64,000 nt of DNA from Sciscionella sediminilitoris (GTDB lineage Bacteria > Actinomycetota > Actinomycetes > Mycobacteriales > Pseudonocardiaceae). Below, one piece after another: positions 7,784-16,205 of the stretch. The first letter of the stretch is position 1. Every line of letters begins with the position of its first letter. A model generated the notes under the pieces. That model had not been told where the DNA came from. It made no database searches and saw nothing but the letters and a program-made list of their open reading frames with translations. The position numbers and the translations under genes are program-made. The stretch spans positions 186,001 through 250,000 of the forward strand of contig NZ_JALM01000020.1 of NCBI RefSeq assembly GCF_000737195.2, in the 5' to 3' direction.

Positions 7784-8800
7784 GTGACCGGAGAGCTGAA
7801 CAACAGCTATGACGTGGTGGTGATCGGCGGAGGGGCCGCGGGTCTGAACGGTGCCCTGATGCTGGCGCGAGCCCGGCGTTCGGTGCTGGTGATCGATGCG
7901 GGAACGCCGCGCAACGCACCGGCGGCCGGGGTGCACGGGCTGCTCGGCCTGGACGGGACCCCGCCCGCGGAACTGCTCGCCCGCGGCCGCGCGGAGGTGC
8001 GCGGCTACGGCGGCGAGGTGACAACCGGCGAGGTGTCCGCGGTGTCCACAACGGACAGCGGGTTCGCGGTGACGCTCACCGACGGCCGCCGGGTACGGGC
8101 ACGGCGGCTGCTGGTCACCACCGGACTGGTGGACGAGCTCCCCGAGGTGACCGGGCTGCGGGACCGCTGGGGCCGGGATGTGCTGCACTGCCCGTACTGC
8201 CACGGATGGGAGGTACGCGACCGGGCAATCGGGATCCTCGGCGGGCCGATGGGCATGCATCAGGCGCTGTTGCTGCGCCAGTGGAGTTCCGAGGTCACCC
8301 TGTTCACCCACACCATGCCGGAGCCGGACGCGGAACAGGCCGAACGCCTTGCCGCGCGCGGGATCGCGGTGGTGCCCGGCCGGGTTCGCGCGCTCGAGGT
8401 GCACGAGGACCGGCTCACCGGGGTCCGCATCGAGGACGGCACGGTGATCGAGCGCGAGGCGCTGGTGGTCGGTCCGCGAATGGTGGCGCGCGCCGGATTC
8501 CTCGCCGGACTCGGACTGCACCCGGTGGAACACCCTTCGGGGGCGGGCGAGCACATCCGCACCGATGCGAGCGGGCGCACCGAGGTACCGGGCGTCTGGG
8601 CCGCGGGCAATGTCACCGAGCTGACGGCGCAGGTGGGCGCCGCCGCGACGGCCGGGGCCGGGGCGGGCGCGCAGATCAATGCCGACCTGATCACCGAGGA
8701 CACCGAGCGCGAACTACGGGTCTACCGGGACCCGTTCTCCGCCGAGTCCGAAGCGCAGCTGTGCGCGCAGGTGATGGGCGACCGCAGGCACGGAATGTGA
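7784..8800 (+). CDS. FAD-dependent pyridine nucleotide-disulfide oxidoreductase, thioredoxin-reductase-like
   Basis: A 338-residue flavoprotein: FAD-binding VVVIGGGAAGLNGALMLARA at the N-terminus, redox pair CPYC in DVLHCPYCHGWEVRD, a weak NAD(P) motif (ILGGPMGMHQ, less glycine-rich than GxGxxA) and C-terminal FAD motif GVWAAGNVTE. Length and order fit the low-molecular-weight thioredoxin reductase family, but CPYC with HGWE is typical of the branch found beside regulators rather than of housekeeping TrxB, so the partner is uncertain. The GTG at 7784 is chosen since GGAGG lies 8 bases upstream; an ATG at 7760 is in frame. It is divergent from the Ada-like gene, 129 bases away. Confidence 0.85.
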   Translation: MTGELNNSYDVVVIGGGAAGLNGALMLARARRSVLVIDAGTPRNAPAAGVHGLLGLDGTPPAELLARGRAEVRGYGGEVTTGEVSAVSTTDSGFAVTLTDGRRVRARRLLVTTGLVDELPEVTGLRDRWGRDVLHCPYCHGWEVRDRAIGILGGPMGMHQALLLRQWSSEVTLFTHTMPEPDAEQAERLAARGIAVVPGRVRALEVHEDRLTGVRIEDGTVIEREALVVGPRMVARAGFLAGLGLHPVEHPSGAGEHIRTDASGRTEVPGVWAAGNVTELTAQVGAAATAGAGAGAQINADLITEDTERELRVYRDPFSAESEAQLCAQVMGDRRHGM

Positions 8801-8832
8801 GGTAGAGCAAGTTTAGTGCGTACCTCCAATTG

Positions 8833-8870
8833 TAGTTATAAGCTCTAACTAGCGAGAGAGTCTATAACTA
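8833..8870. promoter_or_regulatory. AT-rich inverted repeat, likely operator-promoter
   Basis: TAGTTATA (8833-8840) and TATAACTA (8863-8870) are perfect inverted copies, and a third half-site TAACTA lies between them at 8846-8851. The whole stretch is far more AT-rich than its surroundings and ends 2 bases before the GGAGG of the next gene. Such nested half-sites fit binding by a winged-helix regulator of the HxlR or MarR kind, which would come from elsewhere. Confidence 0.55.
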
Positions 8871-8881
8871 TGGAGGACGGT

Positions 8882-9823
8882 ATGACGAACGATGTGCACG
8901 TGGTACTCGGCGCGGGCCCCGCGGGGACGACACTGGCCACCGAACTCGCCGGACGCGGGCACCGGGTACGGCTCGGTGCCCGCACCCACCGGGGCGCGCC
9001 GATCGAGGGCGTGCAGCGGGTGACCGTGGACGTGTCCGATCGCGAGCAGTTGCGCGCGGCGGTGGCCGGGGCGGCGGTGCTGTATCACTGCGTGAACGTG
9101 CCCTATCAGGATCAGGTGGCGCTGATGCCCGGGATCCAGGAGGCGATCCTGGACGCGGCGGGCGAGGCCGGGGCGCGGCTGGTGGTGCTGGACACGCTCT
9201 ACCCGTACGGGGACACGCAGGGCGCCCCGATGACCGAGCGGACCCCGATGACCGCCACCACCGCGAAGGGCCGGATGCGGGCCGAACTGGACCGCGTCTA
9301 TCTCGCCGCGCACGAACAGGGGCGGGTTTCGGTAGCACTGGGCAGGGCCGCGGACTTCTTCGGTCCCGGGGTGCTCAACTCCACCCTCGGCGGCGGTGTG
9401 TTTCCCGGGGCGATCACCGGCGGCGAGATCGTCACGCTCGGGAACATCGAGCTGCCGCACAGCTACAGCTTCATCGAGGATGTGGCCGCGGGGCTGGCCA
9501 CCCTCGGCGAGAATCCGCGCGGGGACGGACTGGTGTGGCATCTGCCCGCGGCGCCCGCCGTCTCGACCAGGGAGATTCTGGATCGCATCGGCACGCTGCT
9601 CGGCACCCGACTCGAGCCGGCCGTGCTCACCGAACCGCGCCCCGCGGGCCCGTTCGACGCGACCCTGATGTCCGAGTACGCCGAGCTCTTCTACCAGAAC
9701 ACGACGAGCCAGATCATGGTCACCGAGGCGTTCACCGAGGCCTTCGGCGTGACCGCGACCCCGCTCACCACGGCCCTGGACCGCACCATCGCGTGGTACC
9801 GCGCATTCCTCTCCGGGGCCTAG
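8882..9823 (+). CDS. NAD(P)-binding Rossmann-fold reductase, NAD-epimerase-like
   Basis: A 313-residue protein of the extended, atypical SDR group. It opens HVVLGAGPAGTTLATELAGRG, a Rossmann motif, and continues with VDVSDREQLRAAVAGAAVLYHCVN as in NAD-dependent epimerases and NmrA-like proteins. A YxxxK pair is not clear, so it may be a non-canonical reductase or an NAD(P)-sensing protein. GGAGG ends 5 bases before the ATG at 8882, which is preferred over the ATG at 8870. It follows the flavoprotein on the same strand but the AT-rich repeat between them suggests its own promoter. Confidence 0.8.
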   Translation: MTNDVHVVLGAGPAGTTLATELAGRGHRVRLGARTHRGAPIEGVQRVTVDVSDREQLRAAVAGAAVLYHCVNVPYQDQVALMPGIQEAILDAAGEAGARLVVLDTLYPYGDTQGAPMTERTPMTATTAKGRMRAELDRVYLAAHEQGRVSVALGRAADFFGPGVLNSTLGGGVFPGAITGGEIVTLGNIELPHSYSFIEDVAAGLATLGENPRGDGLVWHLPAAPAVSTREILDRIGTLLGTRLEPAVLTEPRPAGPFDATLMSEYAELFYQNTTSQIMVTEAFTEAFGVTATPLTTALDRTIAWYRAFLSGA

Positions 9824-9839
9824 CGGAGTTCGGCTGGTT

Positions 9840-11771
9840 TCACCGGCCGCAGCGGTACAGCGTGTCCGGAGCGGGACCGGACACGCGTCGCTGTTTCCGT
9901 TCCGCAGCGCCGTAGGCGCGCGGATCGACCACGGTGCAGTGCCCGGTGATCCAGTCCTGGCGGCGTTGCTGGGCGGGGCTGCTCATCCCGCCGCGCGTCC
10001 GCTTCGGGGACTGGGCGAGCACATAGCGCAGCGCCCCGGTGCGCACCCAGTCCCGCAGCCGCGCCACGGACGGCACTTCATCGCTGCCCATGAATCCGCC
10101 CATGCCGATCACGGTGGCCCCGGTTCCGGTGATGAACTCCGCGGCCGGGACAGCTCCGCTGTTGATCGCGAGATCGATCGCCGCGCCCTCGCCGTGCCGC
10201 ACCGCGTAGTCGAGCATCCGGCGCTGTACCGGGCTCAGTCCGCCGTCGCCGGGCCCCATTCCGCCGGTCACCACGATTCCGTTCCCGGTCTTGCTCACCT
10301 GCGGTGCGTTGCTGTTCGGCCCGGCCGCCGGAATGCCACCGCTCGTGGTGCCGATGGCCGCGGCCCCCGCCCAGCTCGCGGGGGCCAGCAGCATCGCGAG
10401 CAGGCCGAGCACCAGGGCGGGCCGGATGATCCGCCGCGGCCGTACCGTGCCGAACCGGGCACCCACCAGTCCGGTGACCGCGAGGGCACCCGCCGCGAGC
10501 ACCACCCAGCGCACCCAGCCGTGCCAGTCCGGTTCCCGTGCGGCCACGGTGAACGCCCAGGCCGTGGTGAGCGCGACCGCCACCGGAAGCAGCGCCCAGG
10601 AACCGGTGTGCGCCCGGCGGTAGCGGCGCCACATCCAGGCGAGCCCGGCCGCGCTGATCGCGGCGACCGCGGGGGCGAGCATGGTCGTGTAGTAGGGATG
10701 GAAGATGCCCTGGGTGTAGCTGAACACCAGACAGCTCAGCAGCAGCCAGCTCGCCCACAGCAGCCAGCCGGACAGCGCCGCACGCGGGATGCGCCCGCGC
10801 ACCGCGGCAACCGCGATCACCAGCAGCACGAACAGGCTCAGCGGGAGCAGCCAGGAGATCTGCCCGCCCACGGCCTCGTTGAACATCCGCAGCAGTCCCG
10901 GATCGTCGGAGGTCATGATGGCACCGGGCGGCACCGGCATCCCCGCTCCGCCCGGTCCCCCTGGTCCGGGCGCGCCACCCGGAACGGCACCACCCCCGCC
11001 ACCGAAGAGCCTGCCGAAACCGTTGTAGCCGAACACCAGGTTCCACGCGCTGCCGTCGGTGCTGCCGCCCATATAGGGTTTGCGGCCCGGCCACCAGTCG
11101 TGCAGCGCGACCCACCATAACGAGGACACGAACAGCACCACGGCCGCACCGAGCAGGCCGAGCAACCGTCGCCGCATCGGCACCGGCGCCCCGAGCAGGT
11201 ACACCAGCGCGAAGCCCGGAACGAGAATCCAGGCCTGCAGCATCTTGGCCAGGAACCCGCAGCCGAGCAGGAAAGCGCACAGCAGCAACCATTTCGTGCC
11301 CGCGCTCTCCGGCTCCAGCGCCCTGGTCAGCGCGTAGGCCGCGGCCACGAGCAACAGCACGAGCAGGGTGTCCGGGTTGTTGAATCCGTTGATCGCCACC
11401 GTGATCGGGGTGAGCGCGAGGATCACGGCAGCGAGCAGCGCGGCCCGTTCCCCCGCCCAGCGCCGCACGGTGCGGTGCAGCAGGAAGACCGTGGCCACCC
11501 CGGCGAGCAGCTGCGGCAGCATCAGCGCGAACCCGTGGAAACCGAACAGCCACACCGAAATCGCTTGCGGCCACAGGGAAAGCGGTGGTTTGTCCACGGT
11601 GACCAGGCCGTGCGGATCGAAGGTTCCGAAGAGGAAATCGGTGCAGCCGCGGGTCATCGATTTCGCCGCGGCGGCATAGTACGAGTTGCCGAGCCCTGCC
11701 CCACCGGCCCGCCAGCCGTACAACGCGGCGGCGAGCGCGCAGATCACCGCGATCGCCGGAATTCTCGGCAT
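9840..11771 (-). CDS. membrane glycosyltransferase, GT39/ArnT-like (YkcB type)
   Basis: A 643-residue integral membrane enzyme with about 11-12 hydrophobic segments in the first 500 residues. The early loop has NSYYAAAAKSM and GTFDPHGLVTVDKPPLSLWPQ, with the acidic residue and DKPPL pattern of PMT/ArnT-like transferases that use polyprenyl-phosphate sugars. A Gly/Pro-rich low-complexity loop (about residues 265-290) and an outward soluble C-terminal part follow, ending in YVLAQSPKRT and DWITGHCTVVD. It probably glycosylates a lipid or surface protein outside the membrane. Start uncertain: ATG 11771 (GGGGA 10 bases upstream) or GTG 11801. It is divergent from the two-component pair. Confidence 0.85.
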   Translation of the reverse strand: MPRIPAIAVICALAAALYGWRAGGAGLGNSYYAAAAKSMTRGCTDFLFGTFDPHGLVTVDKPPLSLWPQAISVWLFGFHGFALMLPQLLAGVATVFLLHRTVRRWAGERAALLAAVILALTPITVAINGFNNPDTLLVLLLVAAAYALTRALEPESAGTKWLLLCAFLLGCGFLAKMLQAWILVPGFALVYLLGAPVPMRRRLLGLLGAAVVLFVSSLWWVALHDWWPGRKPYMGGSTDGSAWNLVFGYNGFGRLFGGGGGAVPGGAPGPGGPGGAGMPVPPGAIMTSDDPGLLRMFNEAVGGQISWLLPLSLFVLLVIAVAAVRGRIPRAALSGWLLWASWLLLSCLVFSYTQGIFHPYYTTMLAPAVAAISAAGLAWMWRRYRRAHTGSWALLPVAVALTTAWAFTVAAREPDWHGWVRWVVLAAGALAVTGLVGARFGTVRPRRIIRPALVLGLLAMLLAPASWAGAAAIGTTSGGIPAAGPNSNAPQVSKTGNGIVVTGGMGPGDGGLSPVQRRMLDYAVRHGEGAAIDLAINSGAVPAAEFITGTGATVIGMGGFMGSDEVPSVARLRDWVRTGALRYVLAQSPKRTRGGMSSPAQQRRQDWITGHCTVVDPRAYGAAERKQRRVSGPAPDTLYRCGR

Positions 11772-11903
11772 GCGCAACCGGTCCCCGATGGCTATAGTCA
11801 CCCGGTCACCGTGCCGGGCGGCGGCTAAGAGAAGGCTTGCCGCACGCTGTGGAGATCGTGAGAGAACCCGGCTCGCCGCGGATCCGGTAGTAGCCTCGGG
11901 AGA

Positions 11904-12584
11904 ATGCGGGTGCTCGTGGTTGACGATGATCCGGATGTGCGCGAAAGCCTGCGGCACAGCCTGGAATTCGAGGGGTACGAGGTGGAGACGGCCAGCGATG
12001 GCGCGCAGGCGCTCGATCGGCTCGCCGGGCTGGACGCACCGGTTCGCCCGGACATCGCGATCATCGACATCCTGATGCCGGGCACCGACGGGCTGGAGAC
12101 CTGCCGCCGGATGCGCGCGAGCGGAGAACGGATGCCGGTGCTCATGCTCACCGCACGGGACGCGCTCGGCGATCGGATCACCGGACTGGACGCGGGTGCG
12201 GACGATTATCTGCCGAAGCCGTTCGCGCTCGAGGAGCTGCTGGCCCGGCTGCGCGCGCTGCTGCGGCAGAACCGCGGCCACCGGCAGCCCTCCGTGCTGC
12301 GGTTCGCCGATCTGGAACTGGTTCCCGGCACCCGCGAGGTGCACCGCGGCGGCCACCCGGTCTCGCTGACCCCGACCGAGTTCGACCTGTTGCGGTGTTT
12401 CCTGGAGACGCCGGGTCGAGTGCTCGGCCGCGCACACCTGCACCAGCGGGTGTGGGGCTATGACTACGGAACCAACAATCTCGACGTGTACATCGGCTAT
12501 CTGCGGCGCAAGACCGAGGTGGACGGGGCGCAGCGGCTACTGCACACGGTGCGCGGCGTCGGCTTCATCCTGCGACTGCCCTGA
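11904..12584 (+). CDS. OmpR/MprA-family response regulator
   Basis: The 226-residue protein has a receiver domain with acidic pocket DDD at 7-9, phospho-acceptor Asp55 ([11 protein letters not shown]), Thr in MLTARD and Lys in LPKPFALEE, followed by a winged-helix OmpR DNA-binding domain ([45 protein letters not shown]). It would bind DNA when phosphorylated by the kinase encoded next. GGGAG lies only 1 base from the ATG, and TAGCCT at 11891-11896 could be a -10 that yields a leaderless message. The neighbouring divergent GT39 gene may be a target; this is inferred from position only. Confidence 0.94.
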   Translation: MRVLVVDDDPDVRESLRHSLEFEGYEVETASDGAQALDRLAGLDAPVRPDIAIIDILMPGTDGLETCRRMRASGERMPVLMLTARDALGDRITGLDAGADDYLPKPFALEELLARLRALLRQNRGHRQPSVLRFADLELVPGTREVHRGGHPVSLTPTEFDLLRCFLETPGRVLGRAHLHQRVWGYDYGTNNLDVYIGYLRRKTEVDGAQRLLHTVRGVGFILRLP

Positions 12585-13972
12585 TGCGCGACCGGGAACG
12601 GAAACTGTTGCTGCGCAACAGGATCGCGATCACCGGTGCCTGTATCGTCGCGGTCGCGCTGATCGGGGTGAGCCTGACGACCTGGCTGGTCACCGAACAC
12701 AACCTGCGCGATCAGCTGGACCGCACCCTGGTGGAGAAGACCACCCGGCAGCGCATGGTGCTCAGCGATGGCAGCGATTCACCCCCGCAACCGCGCGAAG
12801 CCCCGGAAACCGCCATGCTCTGCGGTACCACCCCGGTCGACAAATCGCTGCGCAACTTCATCGAGGACATCGAGCTGTTGCGCGCCGACGGACGCAGTTG
12901 CGGACCCGAGAAGTCCCGGATCCAGGAGCTGCCGGGCGATCGCGGCGTGGACCGGCTCACCCTGCGCGATGGCAGCACGCTGTCCGGCATCCCGGTGCGG
13001 CTGGCGCTGCGCCCGCTCGAGAACGGGGATGTGCTCGTCTACAGCCGTCCGCTCGCCGATATCGAGGACACCCTCGCCGGGCTGCGGGATGTGCTGATCG
13101 CGGTCTGTTTCCTCGGCATCGTCGGCGCCGCGGTCACCGGCCTGGTGCTGACCAGGCGCGCACTGTCCCCGATGCAGCGGCTGACCACCGCGGCCGAACA
13201 CATCGCGCGCACCCAGGACCTGAACACCCCGATCGAGGTCTCCGGGCGGGACGAGACGGGCAGGCTGGCCACGGCGTTCGCCGCGATGACCGCGGCACTG
13301 CGCGATTCCCGGCAACGCCAGCGCAGGCTGGTCACCGATGCCGCGCACGAGCTGCGCACCCCACTGACCAGTCTGCGCACCAATATCGAACTGCTCGGGC
13401 GCAGCGCGCGCACCGGGAAGGCCATTCCCGCCGAGCGGCACACCGAGATCCTCGACCGGCTCACCGCGCAGGCCACCGAATTCGGCGAGCTGATCGGGGA
13501 ACTCGTGGAGCTCGCCAGGGACGAGACCGAGCTCGCCAGGACGCCGGTGGCCATACACGAGGTCGTGGAGCGCGCGGTGCACCGGGCGACCATCCGCGCC
13601 CCCGAGCACGAGTTCGATGTGGACAGTGCGGAGTGGACGGTGCTCGGTGATGCGGCCGCACTGGAACGGGCCGTGCTGAACCTGTTGGACAACGCGGTGA
13701 AATTCGCCCCGCCCGGTTCGGTGATCACCGTCCGATCGGTGCCCGGCGAGATCACGGTCACCGATCAGGGACCGGGAATCGCCGCGGCACAACGGTCCAA
13801 GGTGTTCGAGCGGTTCTGGCGCGCCCCCGAGGCCCGCGCCCTTCCCGGATCCGGGCTGGGCCTGGCCATCGTGGCCACCGTCGCCGGCGCGCACGGTGGC
13901 AGCGCGGAGTTCGTGGAACCACCGCAGAGCCGCGGAGCCCGGGCGCGGATCAGCCTGCCTATTTCAGGTTGA
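12584..13972 (+). CDS. sensor histidine kinase, MprB/PrrB-like
   Basis: A 462-residue membrane sensor. TM1 is at about residues 14-37, an extracytoplasmic sensor region with two Cys (MLCGTT and GRSCGPE) runs to about 165, TM2 follows (DVLIAVCFLGIVGAAVTGLVL), then a HAMP linker, the dimerisation helix with His255 in TDAAHELRTPL, and the ATPase domain with N box LLDNAVKFAP and G boxes TDQGPGIA and GSGLGLAIV. The start codon overlaps the regulator's stop by 1 base (TGATG), the standard coupling of cognate pairs. The end overlaps the convergent MFS gene by 14 bases. Confidence 0.94.
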   Translation: MRDRERKLLLRNRIAITGACIVAVALIGVSLTTWLVTEHNLRDQLDRTLVEKTTRQRMVLSDGSDSPPQPREAPETAMLCGTTPVDKSLRNFIEDIELLRADGRSCGPEKSRIQELPGDRGVDRLTLRDGSTLSGIPVRLALRPLENGDVLVYSRPLADIEDTLAGLRDVLIAVCFLGIVGAAVTGLVLTRRALSPMQRLTTAAEHIARTQDLNTPIEVSGRDETGRLATAFAAMTAALRDSRQRQRRLVTDAAHELRTPLTSLRTNIELLGRSARTGKAIPAERHTEILDRLTAQATEFGELIGELVELARDETELARTPVAIHEVVERAVHRATIRAPEHEFDVDSAEWTVLGDAAALERAVLNLLDNAVKFAPPGSVITVRSVPGEITVTDQGPGIAAAQRSKVFERFWRAPEARALPGSGLGLAIVATVAGAHGGSAEFVEPPQSRGARARISLPISG

Positions 13973-15293
13973 GGTCCCTGGTCTCCGGTGCCATGGCGAC
14001 CGTGGTGACGGTGCCGATCAGCAGGATCGCGGTCAGGCACAGCATCGAGGCACCGAAGCCGATCCCGGAGATCGCGATCGGCAGCAGGAAGGTCCCCGCG
14101 GCGGAACCGAGCCTGCTCGCGCCGTTGAGCAGGCCGACCCCGGAACCGCGCAGTTCGGTGGGGAACAGCTCGGGCGGGTAGACCTGGTCCAGGTTCGAGG
14201 AGGCGGACATGACGAAGGTGAAGATCAGGAACAGCCCGAAGATGAGTGGGATCGGCCCGTCCGGCCACAGCGAGATCACCCCGAGGCTGGCAGTCAGCAC
14301 CACGAACGACCAGATGAGCAGCCTGCGCCTGGACAGTTTCGCGACCAGCCACAGCCCGCCGATCCCACCGGCCAGCAGGAAGAGGTTCAGCAGGGCGTTG
14401 CCGAAGAATTCGTCCTCCCCGAAGCCGACCTTCACCAGCATGATGGGCAGGAAGGTGTAGATCGCGAAGTACGGGATCACCTGGCAGTTGTAGAACACGA
14501 TGCCGAACACGGTCTTCTTCAGATGCGCACGGCCGAACAGTTCCCGGTATCCGCCCGCGTTCTCGTTCGGTTCCGCGGCGATCGCCTCGATGTCCACGCC
14601 CTTGCCGATGTATTTGGCGATGATCGCGCGCGCCTCGTCGATGCGGCCCTTGCTGATCAGCCAGCGCGGGGATTCCGGGGTACCGATCCGCAGCACCAGT
14701 ACGAGCACCGCGGGCACCGCCCCGGTCATGAGCAGCCAGCGCCACGCGTCCGGGCCCAGGTTCACCAGATAGTTCCCGAGGAAGTACGCGGCGACATAAC
14801 CGACGGTCCACAGCACGGTCAGCGAGGCGAGCATGCCGCCGCGGTGTTTGCGTGGCACGAATTCCGCGACCAGTGTCGGCCCGAGCGCGTAGTCCGCACC
14901 GATCCCGATCCCGATGAGCAGCCGGAGCACGAACAGTTCCACCGGACCGGTCACGAAGAACTGCAGCACCGAGGCGATCGCGATCAGCAGGAAATCCAGC
15001 AGATAGAGCAATTGGCGCCCGATCCGGTCGCCGAGCCAGCCGAGCGCGATACTCCCGGCGAAGATCCCGATCAGCGCCGAGGCACCGAGCAGCCCCTGCC
15101 AGGCGGCACCGAGATGCATCTGCGGGGCGATGGCCGCGAGCGCGATCCCGATCGTGCCGAGGTGATAGCCGTCGGAGAAGTTCGCGCCGAAGGTCAGCGC
15201 GGTGATCTTGAGGTGGAACCGGTTCAGCGGTACATCGTCGAAACCGGTGCTCACCTGGCTATCGCTCGGTGAAGATTTCTTGCTCGGCAGCAT
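13959..15293 (-). CDS. MFS transporter, metabolite:proton symporter type
   Basis: A 444-residue 12-TM transporter of the sugar-porter/SLC22-like branch: GWLGDRIGRQ between TM2 and TM3, VAEFVPRKHRGG after TM4, GTPESPRWLISKGR at the central loop and PELFPTELRGSGVG near TM9-10. These branches take up organic anions, aromatic acids or sugars by proton symport. Start ATG 15293. Its first 35 bases overlap the 3' end of the upstream RpiR gene, so the two form one operon. Across the regulator lie two ammonia-lyase-like genes on the other strand, so the transporter probably imports their substrate or exports their product. Confidence 0.88.
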   Translation of the reverse strand: MLPSKKSSPSDSQVSTGFDDVPLNRFHLKITALTFGANFSDGYHLGTIGIALAAIAPQMHLGAAWQGLLGASALIGIFAGSIALGWLGDRIGRQLLYLLDFLLIAIASVLQFFVTGPVELFVLRLLIGIGIGADYALGPTLVAEFVPRKHRGGMLASLTVLWTVGYVAAYFLGNYLVNLGPDAWRWLLMTGAVPAVLVLVLRIGTPESPRWLISKGRIDEARAIIAKYIGKGVDIEAIAAEPNENAGGYRELFGRAHLKKTVFGIVFYNCQVIPYFAIYTFLPIMLVKVGFGEDEFFGNALLNLFLLAGGIGGLWLVAKLSRRRLLIWSFVVLTASLGVISLWPDGPIPLIFGLFLIFTFVMSASSNLDQVYPPELFPTELRGSGVGLLNGASRLGSAAGTFLLPIAISGIGFGASMLCLTAILLIGTVTTVAMAPETRDLNLK

Positions 15294-16122
15294 AACGGTC
15301 GAAGCCTTCCAATCGTTGCCGTGCGCGCGGTCCCGCGGCGTCGGCGATGGTCTCCAGGAGCGCGACCGAGAGCGAGACGATCGCGGCATGCGAGTCGAAC
15401 ACGAGTTCCGAGCCGACCCCCACGTGCAGCACATCCCCGGCGTGCTCGGTGATCGCCGAGACCGGTTCGTCGGTTATCAGCACGACGCGCATGCCGAGTT
15501 CCCCGGCGAACCGCATCGCGGCCGCGGTTTCCCGCGGATAACGGGGCATCGCGAAGAACACCGCCTCGCTTGCCCCCGCCGCGCGCGCGTGCCCGAGCTG
15601 GTCGAGCAGCACGGTGCCGCCGTTGGTGAGCACGCGGACATCGGGATGGATCTTGGCGGCCAGATACCCGAACAGGCCCGCGACGTGCGCGGAGACCCGG
15701 AGTCCGGAAACCACGAGCGGGACCGAGGCGTACAGCCGCTCGGCGATCCCGGCAAGGCGTTCCTGCCCGGCGAGTTCGGCGTGCAGCGTCTCCAGCCGCG
15801 CGATGTCCTCGCGCACCCCGAGCTGCAGCTTGTTGCCCTCCTCGGCGGGTTCGGCGGCCTCCAGGAAGCCGCGCATCGCGCGCCGGAACTGCGGGAACCC
15901 GTCGAAGCCGAGCAGGGAGACGAACCTGGTCACCGAGGGCTGGCTGACCCCGGCCCGCTCGGCGAGCTCGCCACTGGTGAGTGCCGCCGCCTCGCCGATG
16001 TTCGCGAGCAGGTACTGCGCGATCCGCCGCTGCGCCGGGGTCAGCGTCCGGCCGGCGAGCAGCTCGTGCAGCGCCCGCGACGGTGTCGAGGCGCCCGTTC
16101 GCGGCTGCCGGGACACCGCCAT
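15259..16122 (-). CDS. MurR/RpiR-family transcriptional regulator
   Basis: The 287-residue protein has the N-terminal HTH of RpiR proteins (TPAQRRIAQYLLANIGEAAALTSGELAERAGVSQPSVTRFVS, in which SQPSVTRF is the recognition helix) and a C-terminal SIS domain (about residues 115-260: VVSGLRVSAHVAG, FFAMPRYPRETAAA, LITDEPVSAI). SIS domains usually bind phosphosugars, but members near amino-acid ammonia-lyase or hydantoin genes also exist. ATG at 16122 is preferred: AAGGG lies 8 bases upstream; ATG 16128 and 16161 are alternatives. It faces the lyase-like genes across an inverted repeat and most likely controls both directions. Confidence 0.92.
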   Translation of the reverse strand: MAVSRQPRTGASTPSRALHELLAGRTLTPAQRRIAQYLLANIGEAAALTSGELAERAGVSQPSVTRFVSLLGFDGFPQFRRAMRGFLEAAEPAEEGNKLQLGVREDIARLETLHAELAGQERLAGIAERLYASVPLVVSGLRVSAHVAGLFGYLAAKIHPDVRVLTNGGTVLLDQLGHARAAGASEAVFFAMPRYPRETAAAMRFAGELGMRVVLITDEPVSAITEHAGDVLHVGVGSELVFDSHAAIVSLSVALLETIADAAGPRARQRLEGFDRYAAEQEIFTER

Positions 16123-16154
16123 GGTCATCACCCTTGATTCGTGCCGAAGAATGT

Positions 16155-16185
16155 GTTTCATTCAAAATGGTCAATGAATGGAAAC
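16155..16185. promoter_or_regulatory. inverted repeat between RpiR and lyase-like genes, likely operator
   Basis: CATTCA (16159-16164) and TGAATG (16175-16180) are perfect inverted copies, and the flanks extend the symmetry to GTTTCATTC (16155-16163) against GAATGGAAAC (16176-16185) with one extra base on the right. The site is AT-rich in a GC-rich setting and sits between the starts of the divergent regulator and lyase-like gene, as expected for an RpiR-type operator. Confidence 0.6.
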
Positions 16186-16205
16186 TTGTCAAGATGGAGA
16201 TCGCC

